Positions 18,230-27,663 of a DNA stretch of 50,521 nt are shown in pieces. Within the stretch, counting starts at the first letter, position 1; each line of letters starts with the position of its first letter. Below the pieces are notes generated by a model, which had not been told where the DNA came from, searched no databases, and worked only from the letters and a program-made list of their open reading frames with translations. Made by a program: the position numbers and the translations under genes. This DNA is from an uncultured Caulobacterales bacterium. Lineage in GTDB: Bacteria; Pseudomonadota; Alphaproteobacteria; Caulobacterales; Maricaulaceae. Location of the stretch: positions 1 to 50,521 of the forward strand of contig CALLBD010000054.1 of the NCBI GenBank assembly GCA_938001915.1, written 5' to 3'.

Positions 18230-18736
18230 CTACGGGTGTGATGACAGCAACGTCCGTACAGTTTCAACATGCCGCGAGCTGGTGGGATAGACAAATTTAG
18301 GACAAGGTCCGACCCTTAAAAGGGGCGGCTGTCCGTCCCGTGCTTCGACGAAGGCGAGAAACTCTCGGCTGGCGTTTGGCAGGCTGGAGCACCACGGCCC
18401 CATGCAGCTCGTTTCCACATCGATCGGAAACTGCTGCAAAGCTTGATCGCGTGCAGGCGACGACGCAAGGGAAACGCCCTCGAAACGCACCCGCGTTATT
18501 TCCTTATTCTGCTGAAAGTTATTTCGGTTTCTGATCGGATTATATCCGCGTCGCGGTGTCTGTGCCGCTGCAGGGACAAAGCGGCCCGCCAACACATAAT
18601 AGACTGTCTCGCTCGCTTTGACCTCTTCCAAGGTTTGAACCAAATTGGGTTCTACACAGCTTAGCGCAGACGCACTTTGCGAAAATAACAGCCCTCCCAT
18701 CAGGGCCGCTATCCCTATTTTCTGACTCATACGCAT
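18230..18736 (-). CDS. secreted protein of unknown function
   Basis: A 168-residue protein with a Sec signal peptide (MRMSQKIGIAALMGGLLFSQSASA, cleavage before LSC). The mature part has Cys residues at SCVEP, SCMGPWCSS and GPCPKF, which could form disulphides, and the phrase ETVYYVLAGRFVP near residue 45. I do not recognise a named family. It is probably periplasmic. It lies tail-to-tail with the LLM gene, 23 bases apart, with no operon partner. Codon use resembles its neighbours. Confidence 0.6.
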   Translation of the reverse strand: MRMSQKIGIAALMGGLLFSQSASALSCVEPNLVQTLEEVKASETVYYVLAGRFVPAAAQTPRRGYNPIRNRNNFQQNKEITRVRFEGVSLASSPARDQALQQFPIDVETSCMGPWCSSLPNASREFLAFVEARDGQPPLLRVGPCPKFVYPTSSRHVETVRTLLSSHP

Positions 18737-18979
18737 AACGCCACCCTATTGGTTAATCTTAATTCGCTGAGTTTCTAATGGAAATTGGCTGAACGCGGGC
18801 TGAAATAAGACGAAAGATGAGTTCATGTGCGCGCTGCACAATTCCTCCACACCCCACGCATATTGGCTCCCCCATTTTCGCAAAGCACATCTGCAATAAC
18901 GGCGCGAAGTCGATATTGTTTCGTTAAGCTTTCGACGTAATTTAAAGGTGAATTTAAATCTTCTCTATGGACACACATA

Positions 18980-19324
18980 ATGTCGCTAGCAGACTTCCTG
19001 ACTGTTGAAATGATTGGCTTCGTCGCCGCCTTTTTCACTTCGGCCTCCTTTTTGCCGCAAGCCATTATGGTTATTCGCACGCGCCAGACGGATGGCCTGT
19101 CGCTTACTATGTATATGATGTTCACCCTCGGCATTTCGCTGTGGCTGACCTACGGCCTCGCGACCACGGCCTGGCCCCTCATCTGCGCCAATACAATTAC
19201 CATCTCTTTGGCAGGCTGTATTCTCGGCATTATGCTCGGGAATAAATGGAAAGCCGGAGAGCCGCGGCGCGCTGCGAAATCGCGCCTGTGCAAAATCCGC
19301 GCCGCCAAAACCGCCCGCGCCTAA
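18980..19324 (+). CDS. SemiSWEET-type sugar transporter (PQ-loop/MtN3 family)
   Basis: A 114-residue membrane protein with three transmembrane segments (about 10-28, 40-60, 65-85). The PQ-loop signature FFTSASFLPQAIMVIRTRQT sits between helices one and two, as in SemiSWEETs, which dimerise to move small sugars across the inner membrane. A positively charged tail (about 88-114: RRAAKSRLCKIRAAK) is longer than in most members and probably faces the cytoplasm. Start ATG 18980 is standard, without a strong ribosome-binding site. A hairpin terminator follows directly. The transported substrate is unknown. Confidence 0.85.
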   Translation: MSLADFLTVEMIGFVAAFFTSASFLPQAIMVIRTRQTDGLSLTMYMMFTLGISLWLTYGLATTAWPLICANTITISLAGCILGIMLGNKWKAGEPRRAAKSRLCKIRAAKTARA

Positions 19325-19326
19325 CA

Positions 19327-19357
19327 CCGCTTTAGGGTTTCAGCCAAGCGGATTTTT
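19327..19357 (+). terminator. intrinsic terminator after the SemiSWEET gene
   Basis: CCGCTT (19327-19332) pairs with AAGCGG (19346-19351) and is followed by ATTTTT, three bases after the SemiSWEET stop codon. Confidence 0.65.
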
Positions 19358-19430
19358 CGACTATCCATCTCGGAATAGCGAGTAACGACACATCCCTAAA
19401 GTTAGGACAGCCCGCGTGATCGATTCCGCG

Positions 19431-19854
19431 ATGGGAACCAAAATAAATAAATGTTTTACGCGGAAACGTTGAGCATTTCGCTTACGCGAATTACTCGGAT
19501 CACGCGGCAGCGGTTTTTGAAGAAGCGGCCCGTCTGTCCTACCAGTTAGGGCAACTTTGGCCCCAGGCATCGGCTCTCACTCCTAAAGTCCCGGCACAAA
19601 CTGAAGTGTCACCCTCAGCCGCTCAGACCCACCGTCTTCCGAACCAGTCAATGCAATTTATCGAAGATAAAATGCAAAGCGTGTTTTTTGCAAAAAAAAG
19701 CAAAAACACGAAGCGACGTCTCACCTGTCCTATGTTCGAAAGAACGAGTATAAATATGAGGCTCAAAACCTATTTCGAGGAACAAGTTTTTAAATTATTT
19801 TATAAGCGACTGAAAATGAAAGGTTTCAGCGCGTCTGAAGGTGTTTTGAAATGA
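19431..19854 (+). pseudogene. small gene broken, or switched off, by an AAAT repeat frameshift
   Basis: From ATG 19431 the frame reads MGTKINKCFTRKR and stops. Just after the first codons lies AAATAAATAAAT (about 19441-19452). Removing one four-base unit would join MGTKIN to a frame open from 19447 to 19854, giving a protein of 139 residues. That frame has a varied, protein-like composition (VLRGNVEHFAYANYSDH, AAAVFEEAARL, then a basic C-terminal half). As it stands, only GTG 19606 could start the last 82 residues. I recognise no family. Options are a pseudogene, a slipped-strand on/off gene, or chance. No good ribosome-binding site is seen at 19431. Confidence 0.4.
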
Positions 19855-19866
19855 GGAAGCAGGTCT

Positions 19867-20565
19867 TCACTCAAACATAGCTCTGATTTCACTCTCATAC
19901 TTTGCGAAAACTTCGGGTGGATTTAACTGCTTCGCAGATGTGAGTATGTCGTCATCTTCCCCGCCATCATATTCCCCTGTGTAGAGCAAAAGATTAGCTC
20001 GCTCTGCCCCTCTTCCGAAAACGCCCTTTGCCTCACAATTTTTCATAGCTTCGATCATACATAACGGCACATATTCCCATACGGCGTCAAAATATTCCTC
20101 TGAAAATTTATCCTCGCCGCCAGAGAAGGCCTGTCTTAGGTCATCCAACCACTGCCAAGTTTCCTCCAAAGTGGCTTGCTCCGCAATGAACTCATAGTCC
20201 AACCATTCCATCCAACCCCATTTATAATAGGCCAGCTCCTGGGCTTTGGAGCGTTTCATCTTGGCGAGCTTTTTCTTATCGTCGCCGAAGATGTTTTGTA
20301 GCTCTTTGAAGCGCGCCTCTATTTTACCTGGGTCCGTGACAATATTTGACGCCGTATAAACTCGCTCTAAATTCTCATATGAATTCGCGTGCAGTGACAC
20401 GCTACTTCTATCGCCATAAGTCGATAAAACGAAGGCGTAGAATGTGTCCTCGGGATAAGTTTTACGAATGGATTGAACCGCCTCCTCAACGCCTTTTTCA
20501 ATCAACCACATCAGCGATTCGAAATCTGCTGCTTTCGGAGTTTTAGGTGTCAACACAACACCCAA
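19867..20565 (-). CDS. DUF4303-like protein
   Basis: A 232-residue soluble acidic protein. The N-terminal part, with EDTFYAFVLSTYGDRSSVSLHANSYE (split here as TFYAFVLSTYGD and VSLHANSYENLE), then a WGWMEWLDYEF block, fits the DUF4303 family, whose function is unknown. The frame starts right after the TAG stop of the upstream TPR gene and in the same frame; the first possible start is TTG 20565, with GTG three codons later as an option. No separate ribosome-binding site is evident, so translation is probably coupled to the TPR gene, or arises by amber readthrough. The acidic C-terminus ends SEIRAMFE. Confidence 0.62.
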   Translation of the reverse strand: MGVVLTPKTPKAADFESLMWLIEKGVEEAVQSIRKTYPEDTFYAFVLSTYGDRSSVSLHANSYENLERVYTASNIVTDPGKIEARFKELQNIFGDDKKKLAKMKRSKAQELAYYKWGWMEWLDYEFIAEQATLEETWQWLDDLRQAFSGGEDKFSEEYFDAVWEYVPLCMIEAMKNCEAKGVFGRGAERANLLLYTGEYDGGEDDDILTSAKQLNPPEVFAKYESEIRAMFE

Positions 20566-21297
20566 CTACCCGCCCGCAATCGCAATCACAGGAACGCCGT
20601 CCCGTTTCGCCTTCACATTCAACCGTTTGATTTGCGTAATCACGGCGGGGTCGGTGGGAAATTGCGAATAGAGCTGTCTGGCGACGCGCATTTGAGTGGC
20701 GCGTTTTTCGGGCGAGTCGAAAAGATAGATGACCAGCTCATGATCTTTGCGCGTCTTAATCAAGCCTTGGCGCTCCATGGCTTCGGCCCAAGGCACAGCG
20801 GCCTCCCTGTTTTTGGCCTGCAAATGCGCCTTCACGAGCGTCTTGATGAGCGTCGGTCTTTGCGGCCCGCCCGCATTGAAATAAGCCTCTAATTGCTGCG
20901 CGCCCAGCGCGAAGTTTTTCTCCGCGATATTTAATTGCGCGAGATTAGCCTGCAGGTCGCGCGTGTCTTTTTGGCTGAGGCCCCCCGCATTTATCGCATT
21001 TTGAAAGGCCTCAATCGTGTCCTCATTTTTGCCCCGCGCATAATGGGACGCGCCCATCATTTGATACATCGTTGAGACCTCATAAGCCGACAGCCCGTCG
21101 AGCTTCAGCCCCTTTTTGAGCGCGCGAATAGCCTTCTTATGCTCATTCTGCCCCTGCAGCGCTTGCGCCTCAGAGGCGAAAGGATAGCTCTCAGGACCAA
21201 AAGTCGGCGCACCAGAGGTCTGCGCAAAAGCCGAACCGCAAAGCATAAGGCTCGCCGCAACGCCAAGCATAGCGTGTTTCAATAATGTCCGCATCAT
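20566..21297 (-). CDS. secreted TPR-repeat protein
   Basis: A 243-residue protein with a signal peptide (MMRTLLKHAMLGVAASLMLCGSAFAQ) and several tetratricopeptide-like helical pairs (EAQALQGQNEHKKAIRAL; YQMMGASHYARGKNEDTIEA; NLAQLNIAEKNFALGAQQ). It is probably periplasmic and a protein-binding scaffold; the partner is unknown. AGGAG lies before the twin ATG at 21297. It ends in TAG, directly followed in the same frame by the DUF4303-like gene. A Cys inside the signal (LMLCGSA) is not a good lipobox. Confidence 0.75.
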   Translation of the reverse strand: MMRTLLKHAMLGVAASLMLCGSAFAQTSGAPTFGPESYPFASEAQALQGQNEHKKAIRALKKGLKLDGLSAYEVSTMYQMMGASHYARGKNEDTIEAFQNAINAGGLSQKDTRDLQANLAQLNIAEKNFALGAQQLEAYFNAGGPQRPTLIKTLVKAHLQAKNREAAVPWAEAMERQGLIKTRKDHELVIYLFDSPEKRATQMRVARQLYSQFPTDPAVITQIKRLNVKAKRDGVPVIAIAGG

Positions 21298-21456
21298 AGT
21301 CTCCTAATCAATGGGGCCGCGCGGCCGATTCCAGTTTGGTTAGGTATAGCATAGTGTGGGGTTTGTGAAAGTTTGCTGACTTTTTGTGGGTGGGGTGAAG
21401 CAGCTCCCTCCCCTTTTGACCGTCATCCTCGGGAATCTATGTCGTTACCTAATCCC

Positions 21457-21531
21457 GTCACTCTAGGGCACCGACCCTGGGATCCATCGATGAATTGAAA
21501 AATGGATCCTCGGGTCAAGCCCGAGGATGAC
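21457..21531. repeat. 75-bp composite palindromic repeat, left of GIY-YIG gene 1
   Basis: Two palindromic units back to back with a 14-nt spacer. Unit one (21457-21487): GTCAC, 7-nt arm, CACCGA loop, 7-nt arm, ATCCAT; the arms pair with two G-U wobbles. Unit two (21502-21531): ATGGAT, CCTCGGG, TCAAG loop, CCCGAGG, ATGAC; perfect arms. The same 75-bp layout recurs at 21896-21970. A further truncated unit begins near 21422 (GTCATCCTCGGG). Confidence 0.85.
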
Positions 21532-21556
21532 GGGGTAAGAGAGCAGAAAATCGTCC

Positions 21557-21865
21557 TCAATCATGGTCAAAAATAAACTCACCTGTATTCGGCTCCAAAG
21601 GATGCCACTGCGGATTTGCTGTCTCAATCAACTCAATTTTCCATTGGCGCAACCAGCGCTTGAGAGATTTTTCGCGCTGTATCGCCTCCGCCATGGTCTC
21701 ATGATACTCAAACCAAACCAGACGACGAACATCATATTTAGCCGTAAAACTCTCTGTTTTCGCTTTGGAGTGATGCTCCCATTCTCGCGACGCTAAATCA
21801 GATGTCACGCCAATATAAATCGTGCCATGGCGTTTAGACTCCATCATATAAACACAAGGCTGCAT
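21557..21865 (-). CDS. single-domain GIY-YIG endonuclease-like protein, copy 1
   Basis: A 102-residue protein made of one GIY-YIG domain, as in the YhbQ/UPF0213 group. The first strand reads CVYMMES in place of GIY, followed by GTIYIGVTSDL with the YIG strand. Arg in DLASREWEH is in the catalytic position, and Glu in AEAIQREKSLKRW is the metal ligand. The closing block is WKIELIETANPQW. It is a paralogue of the gene at 44419-44727, sharing SFTxKYxVxRLV and WKIELIE. It sits between two 75-bp composite palindromic repeats in the same orientation, 25 bases from one and 30 from the other. No Shine-Dalgarno precedes ATG 21865. Function may be structure-specific nicking; linkage to the repeats suggests a role in their spread. 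Confidence 0.85.
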   Translation of the reverse strand: MQPCVYMMESKRHGTIYIGVTSDLASREWEHHSKAKTESFTAKYDVRRLVWFEYHETMAEAIQREKSLKRWLRQWKIELIETANPQWHPLEPNTGEFIFDHD

Positions 21866-21895
21866 GGGAGTGAGATAACAGACCTACCTCACCCC

Positions 21896-21970
21896 GTCAC
21901 CCTCGGGCACCGACTCGAGGGTCCATGCCAGCGCCCAGAGATGGATCCTCGGGTCAAGCCCGAGGATGAC
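21896..21970. repeat. 75-bp composite palindromic repeat, right of GIY-YIG gene 1
   Basis: Same order, spacing and orientation as the copy at 21457-21531. Unit one (21896-21926): GTCAC, CCTCGGG, CACCGA loop, CTCGAGG, GTCCAT. A 14-nt spacer of different sequence follows. Unit two (21941-21970): ATGGAT, CCTCGGG, TCAAG, CCCGAGG, ATGAC, identical to its left counterpart. Confidence 0.85.
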
Positions 21971-22018
21971 GAAGAGTAGAATAAATTAGCAAAAATCTCT
22001 GAACCAACACTCAATACC

Positions 22019-22058
22019 GTCATCCCCGAGGGTCCATCTCTGAATTGAGAAATGGGTC
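22019..22058. repeat. truncated third copy of the composite palindrome
   Basis: GTCAT-CCCCGAGGGTCCAT (loop and one arm deleted), then again a 14-nt spacer, CTCTGAATTGAGAA, resembling the left copy's spacer, then ATGGGTC, where the second unit decays. Confidence 0.65.
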
Positions 22059-22110
22059 GCGCAAAACGCCATTTTCGCCTCGTTTTATGAATGGGCAGTA
22101 TAAACTGTGA

Positions 22111-22536
22111 TTATGGCTGCTCTATAGATTTCATTGAAGTCTTACTATTTGAAACCATATGTTTGATTTCGCTCAATCGCTCATATGCTGCATCATTAAA
22201 TGGCGAAGATTTTATCAAACGACGACCTTTGCCATTTTCATCAACAAAATATTCACCCGATACGGGATTAGCAGACATCTCGAAATAATATGCTGCTCGC
22301 TCCAAATTACGATCGGCTCCTAGTCCGTAGAAGTATCTTTCGGCGAGTTCAAAAGATGCCTCTCGCGATTTATATTCCAAATCATATTGAGTAGATAAAT
22401 CCAACAACTCTGCATTAGTCATTCGCGAAATCTCAGTAGAGATTTCAATGAGGTGCGTTATCTGCCCAAAACTTTCAGAGAAAGGAAAAAACGATAGCAT
22501 CAGGCAGACACCCATTTTGTCAAATTTCTTTGCCAA
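22111..22536 (-). CDS. small exported protein with one Sel1-like repeat
   Basis: A 141-residue protein. The N-terminus (MAKKFDKMG then CLMLSFFPFSESFGQ) looks like a signal peptide. In the middle, ELAERYFYGLGADRNLERAAYYFEM (starting near residue 62) is one Sel1/TPR-like helix pair; the rest is unassigned. TTG 22536 keeps the Lys-rich signal start; ATG 22515 is an alternative. It follows thiC by 14 bases on the same strand and may be co-transcribed, although no link with thiamine synthesis is evident. It borders the palindromic-repeat region. Confidence 0.55.
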   Translation of the reverse strand: MAKKFDKMGVCLMLSFFPFSESFGQITHLIEISTEISRMTNAELLDLSTQYDLEYKSREASFELAERYFYGLGADRNLERAAYYFEMSANPVSGEYFVDENGKGRRLIKSSPFNDAAYERLSEIKHMVSNSKTSMKSIEQP

Positions 22537-22550
22537 GCTAGTCCAAATAT

Positions 22551-24491
<1,941 letters not shown>

Positions 24492-24583
24492 TTAAAGAGC
24501 TTTAGAAGAATGTTCGAGTCGTAGGAAATGAGATTCACAGTTTCCGCGTTAAGCACGGCGCGGGGGGCACAGCCTGTCATACC

Positions 24584-25012
24584 TCATCTTTTCCCAAAAG
24601 AGAGATTGCTACTGGCGTATGTGCCGCCGAAATTATTTGCGAGATTGGCCACTTGCGCGACGCAGTCTAGAAATTGCTCTTCCGTCAGTTCCGCCAAAGG
24701 ATGGGTGAAAACTGACCAGAGCGTTTCATCCCGAATAGCATATTTTGCATCTAGCGCGCTCGAAAAATTCGCCTCCAACAAACGCGCGAGTGCCTCGGCA
24801 TTTAATCGGTCAGTAGAGGTGATAGGACTAATAATCCGCATACGGTTATACCGCTCATGCGTGATAACCAAAATATCTCGCCCATCAATCAGAAACTGCC
24901 AATTGCCTATTTGCCCGCCAACGTCGGGTGTGATTTGATGTATCAAATCATTCAGACATTTATTGGTCATATGCTTGCGAACATTGGGTTTAGAAGAAAA
25001 TGGATTTTTCAT
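24584..25012 (-). CDS. YbjN / secretion-chaperone-like small protein
   Basis: A 142-residue soluble protein. Residues about 55-140 (RMRIISPI, LARLLEANFSSALDAKYAI, LWSVFTHPLAEL, FGGTYASSNLSFG) closely match the C-terminal half of the lipoprotein at 41820-42398, so the two are paralogues. The pattern resembles the YbjN / type III chaperone-like fold; no function is proven. ATG 25012 overlaps the stop of the metallo-hydrolase gene as ATGA, and GGGA lies upstream, so this start and operon membership are supported. No signal peptide, so it is cytoplasmic, unlike its paralogue. Confidence 0.62.
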   Translation of the reverse strand: MKNPFSSKPNVRKHMTNKCLNDLIHQITPDVGGQIGNWQFLIDGRDILVITHERYNRMRIISPITSTDRLNAEALARLLEANFSSALDAKYAIRDETLWSVFTHPLAELTEEQFLDCVAQVANLANNFGGTYASSNLSFGKR

Positions 25013-25851
25013 TCTGTCCCAATCTCACGTCTTTCGCCCGGCACAGAAAAATAATCTGTGCCAGAGGTTACGAGGCTCTCAGGAATATTTTTTGGTACAT
25101 GCACGGCAATGACATGCTCCGCATTTAGCAAGCTATTAACGCTCAGCTCACTCGCCGCGCCCACAAACCAAACCGGAACAAACGCCATGTCAGATATTTT
25201 TTTGCTGAACAGTGGAGCCTGCGCTTTGAGCCCGTTTTCATCGGGATCAGCATCCCCCAAATGCATCACCGTCGCGTCAGGACTAAGAGAGACGCGGTAG
25301 ACAATATTTTCCACCTTAGCTTGGCGCGCCCCGCCAGCATGTGGCAAGCGAAGCCGCGTCACCGCAACGGACTCTCCGCCCAAATCAAAAACATCTTCCA
25401 AACTCGCATTCAGGGCAATTAGGTCCGAGTGCGTGCGCGCCGCTAAGACCGCATCCCACCGCGTATCTTCTTCTAATTTAGACAGTGCCTGTTGCGGCAC
25501 GAAAAGCTTCACCTCTGGGTTTACCAAAAGATATTCAATCATGAGGTTCGCCGCAAAATGATCCCCATGCGCATGGCTCACGAAAACCGCATCGACGCCG
25601 TCAAAAGGAGCCTGTCCTGACATCATTAGCGCCTGCGTCTCTTGCGCGACCAATTGGAAACTGCCGTAATCCTTATCGAAAATGGGATCGAATAGAATTT
25701 TAACGGAGCCGCTTTCGACCATAACGGCAGAATGGGCAAGGAACTCCGCGGTGCCGCCCGAATGGTGATGATGAGACCCCTTGCAGGCCGCAATAAACAG
25801 ACAAGACATACCAAGCGCTAATGACGCCAATTTAGAGAGAGCAACGGCCAC
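25009..25851 (-). CDS. lipoprotein with metallo-beta-lactamase fold (UlaG-like hydrolase)
   Basis: A 280-residue protein with a lipobox (CLFIAAC; Cys 23) and a His-rich stretch (KGSHHHHSGG) directly after it. The catalytic zinc motif VSHAHGDHF lies near residue 93, with further ligands likely at PHAGGARQ and LGDADP. The family covers many hydrolases (lactonases, phosphodiesterases); no substrate can be named. The His cluster may bind metal near the membrane. Start is GTG 25851, two bases after the stop of the phosphatase-like gene. It is followed with an ATGA overlap by the YbjN-like gene, so the three form an operon. Confidence 0.78.
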   Translation of the reverse strand: MAVALSKLASLALGMSCLFIAACKGSHHHHSGGTAEFLAHSAVMVESGSVKILFDPIFDKDYGSFQLVAQETQALMMSGQAPFDGVDAVFVSHAHGDHFAANLMIEYLLVNPEVKLFVPQQALSKLEEDTRWDAVLAARTHSDLIALNASLEDVFDLGGESVAVTRLRLPHAGGARQAKVENIVYRVSLSPDATVMHLGDADPDENGLKAQAPLFSKKISDMAFVPVWFVGAASELSVNSLLNAEHVIAVHVPKNIPESLVTSGTDYFSVPGERREIGTE

Positions 25852-25853
25852 GC

Positions 25854-26399
25854 TTACGGCTCAGCCTTGGCGACATAGGGCGCGCCGTAACGCGTCAAAT
25901 AAGATTTCACAGGCTGTCCTGCTTTTGTCGTGACGATATACAGACGGTCATATTCGGATGCCTCGACGATTGGCGTTCCGCCCTCACCGCCCAGAAGCTC
26001 GACTAAAGGCGGCGTTGTATTGCTGTGCCCGACGACTAAATGACGTCCCGGCGTCATTTTTAATTTCTTCGCAAGAGACGGAAGGTCACGCGGGTCATAA
26101 ATCTCTATTTCTATCCCCATTTTAACAGCCAAAGGCTCGGCCGTATCGCGCGTGCGGACATAATCGCTGCTATGGATATGCGTTATCCCTTCACCGCCCA
26201 GACGATTAGCAAGCGCGAGGGCGCGAGCTTTACCCGCATCGGTTAACCCGGGATCGTCCGCCTCCGCCGTTTTTTCAGCATGCCGCACGAGGAATATTGC
26301 GTCTGTTTTTGGCACTGAAGGCGCGCAAGCGAGTAGCCCAAAGAGCCCCACCAGAATAGCGACACCTAGCGCAAGCTTGTATAATAGATTAAATTTCAT
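25854..26399 (-). CDS. histidine phosphatase family lipoprotein
   Basis: A 181-residue protein with a lipoprotein signal (MKFNLLYKLALGVAILVGLFGLLAC). The catalytic signature LVRHAEKT holds the phosphorylated His, and VVGHSNTTP gives the second His. The arrangement is that of the phosphoglycerate mutase-like histidine phosphatases, close to SixA/PhoE types, but exported and probably anchored in the envelope. The substrate is unknown. The open frame continues to 26447, but ATG 26399 gives the signal peptide. It is the first gene of a three-gene envelope operon. Confidence 0.8.
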   Translation of the reverse strand: MKFNLLYKLALGVAILVGLFGLLACAPSVPKTDAIFLVRHAEKTAEADDPGLTDAGKARALALANRLGGEGITHIHSSDYVRTRDTAEPLAVKMGIEIEIYDPRDLPSLAKKLKMTPGRHLVVGHSNTTPPLVELLGGEGGTPIVEASEYDRLYIVTTKAGQPVKSYLTRYGAPYVAKAEP

Positions 26400-26699
26400 T
26401 TTGCCCCCAGACTCGTAAAACAAGTTCGCGGCATAACCAGCATACACACAGCAATAGCGTCGACATCGCCCAAACTCATTATCCGTCCTTCCGCCTACTT
26501 ATTGTAGGATCAAGTTCAAAGGGTGCGTCTCAACCGGCTCACTCAGCATAGGCTCAGCAAACGAGGTGCCCCTCGGTTTAGATATAGTCTGCCAGACGTA
26601 ACAAGTTTACGCAAGTTGAAGCCCCATATTTTTCGCGGCTCAAAAATCGATGCGCCGCCTAAAAAAGCTGGCCGTAAGGCGTAATTTTATGATTTCACT
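26400..26699. other. 300-nt gap with no recognised gene
   Basis: Nothing coding was recognised on either strand. It presumably holds the promoter of the phosphatase-hydrolase operon on the minus strand and the terminator of the upstream alpha/beta hydrolase gene. No strong hairpin with a U tract is seen. Confidence 0.4.
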
Positions 26700-27563
26700 T
26701 TAGCGACAGGTTTGAGCGGACGCTGGAAGTCCATCGATAAATTCCACAAGGTCCGCTTTTAAGGTCGTGTCACCATCGAAATGACGCGATAAGACCTTCA
26801 CAACATCCGTGTGGCTCTGCTTGGGATAAATTTTTACTTGAACTTGTCCTCCGCGCGCGCGTATTTTTTCCGCTAATTGGGTCGCATTTACTGGACTAAC
26901 AACGGTGTCTGCGTCGCCATGTCCGAGAAATATGGGGGGCGTGGGTCCGGTAACATTATTTAATACAGCGTCTTCTTTTGTAAACCGATCTGGGAATATC
27001 TGAATCAAACGCTCACCTGTCAAAGGCACAACGCCAACAGGGGCTGCTAGGCTAATGACGGCCGAGACGGTCTTACACCGATCGATACCGGCACGTCTTA
27101 AATATTCATCGCGCAGCCCCAGCATCAAAACATTATAAGCCCCCGCAGAATGGCCAATTAAGACAATCTTTCGGCCAGGGAATTCTTGAGTAATATGCGC
27201 AACTGCGCGCGCATTATCCTGTATAAAGTCAGGGAACTTCCCATCAGGGAAAAGTCGATAATTGGGCAAAGCGATATCATATCCAGACTTTGTAAAACCC
27301 TCAGCAAGAAACTTATAAATATCTTTAGAGCCGCTATCCCACGACCCGCCGTGTACGAAGACTAAAACAGGGGCGTCTGCCTTCGGCTTTTCCGCGCGGT
27401 AGATATCTAATTTGTCGCGCTCGGCGTCGCCAAAAGGCACATTCTTGGTTCTGTCAAATGTTGAAGATGGCGTGATCCCATTCAGAATAGACACAGGGGC
27501 ACAGGCGCTTACGAGGCCTGCCATCGTCAGAACGAGGCCGTTTTTTGCGAGTTTAAAAACCAT
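26700..27563 (-). CDS. alpha/beta hydrolase (carboxylesterase-like lipoprotein)
   Basis: A 287-residue protein with an N-terminal lipobox (AGLVSAC). The oxyanion block VFVHGGSWDSGSKD is near residue 78, the nucleophile elbow IGHSAGAYN near 140, Asp in GHGDADTVV and His in KQSHTDV complete a catalytic triad. This fits the BD-FAE/kynurenine formamidase-like esterases. The substrate is unknown. It is monocistronic as far as seen, facing away from the next gene on the plus strand. Confidence 0.82.
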   Translation of the reverse strand: MVFKLAKNGLVLTMAGLVSACAPVSILNGITPSSTFDRTKNVPFGDAERDKLDIYRAEKPKADAPVLVFVHGGSWDSGSKDIYKFLAEGFTKSGYDIALPNYRLFPDGKFPDFIQDNARAVAHITQEFPGRKIVLIGHSAGAYNVLMLGLRDEYLRRAGIDRCKTVSAVISLAAPVGVVPLTGERLIQIFPDRFTKEDAVLNNVTGPTPPIFLGHGDADTVVSPVNATQLAEKIRARGGQVQVKIYPKQSHTDVVKVLSRHFDGDTTLKADLVEFIDGLPASAQTCR

Positions 27564-27663
27564 ATCTTAACTACGCCAAAACTTTAGACCCGGCATATCC
27601 CATAGTGAGAGTTAATTCTTAATGATGCCCGCATAGATTACAACAAAAACGGGGGAAGACGCG

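Noticed and set aside
18986-19327. Open frame on the minus strand opposite the SemiSWEET gene
   Set aside because: The plus frame has a real PQ-loop family pattern; the opposite frame is Gly/Arg/Ala shadow sequence.
19361-19570. 69-residue frame on the minus strand
   Set aside because: No start context or family pattern; overlaps the better-supported plus-strand frame.
21457-21970. Repeats as simple transcription terminators
   Set aside because: The hairpins lack T tracts, come in ordered pairs with constant 14-nt spacing, and lie on both sides of the gene, which terminators would not explain.
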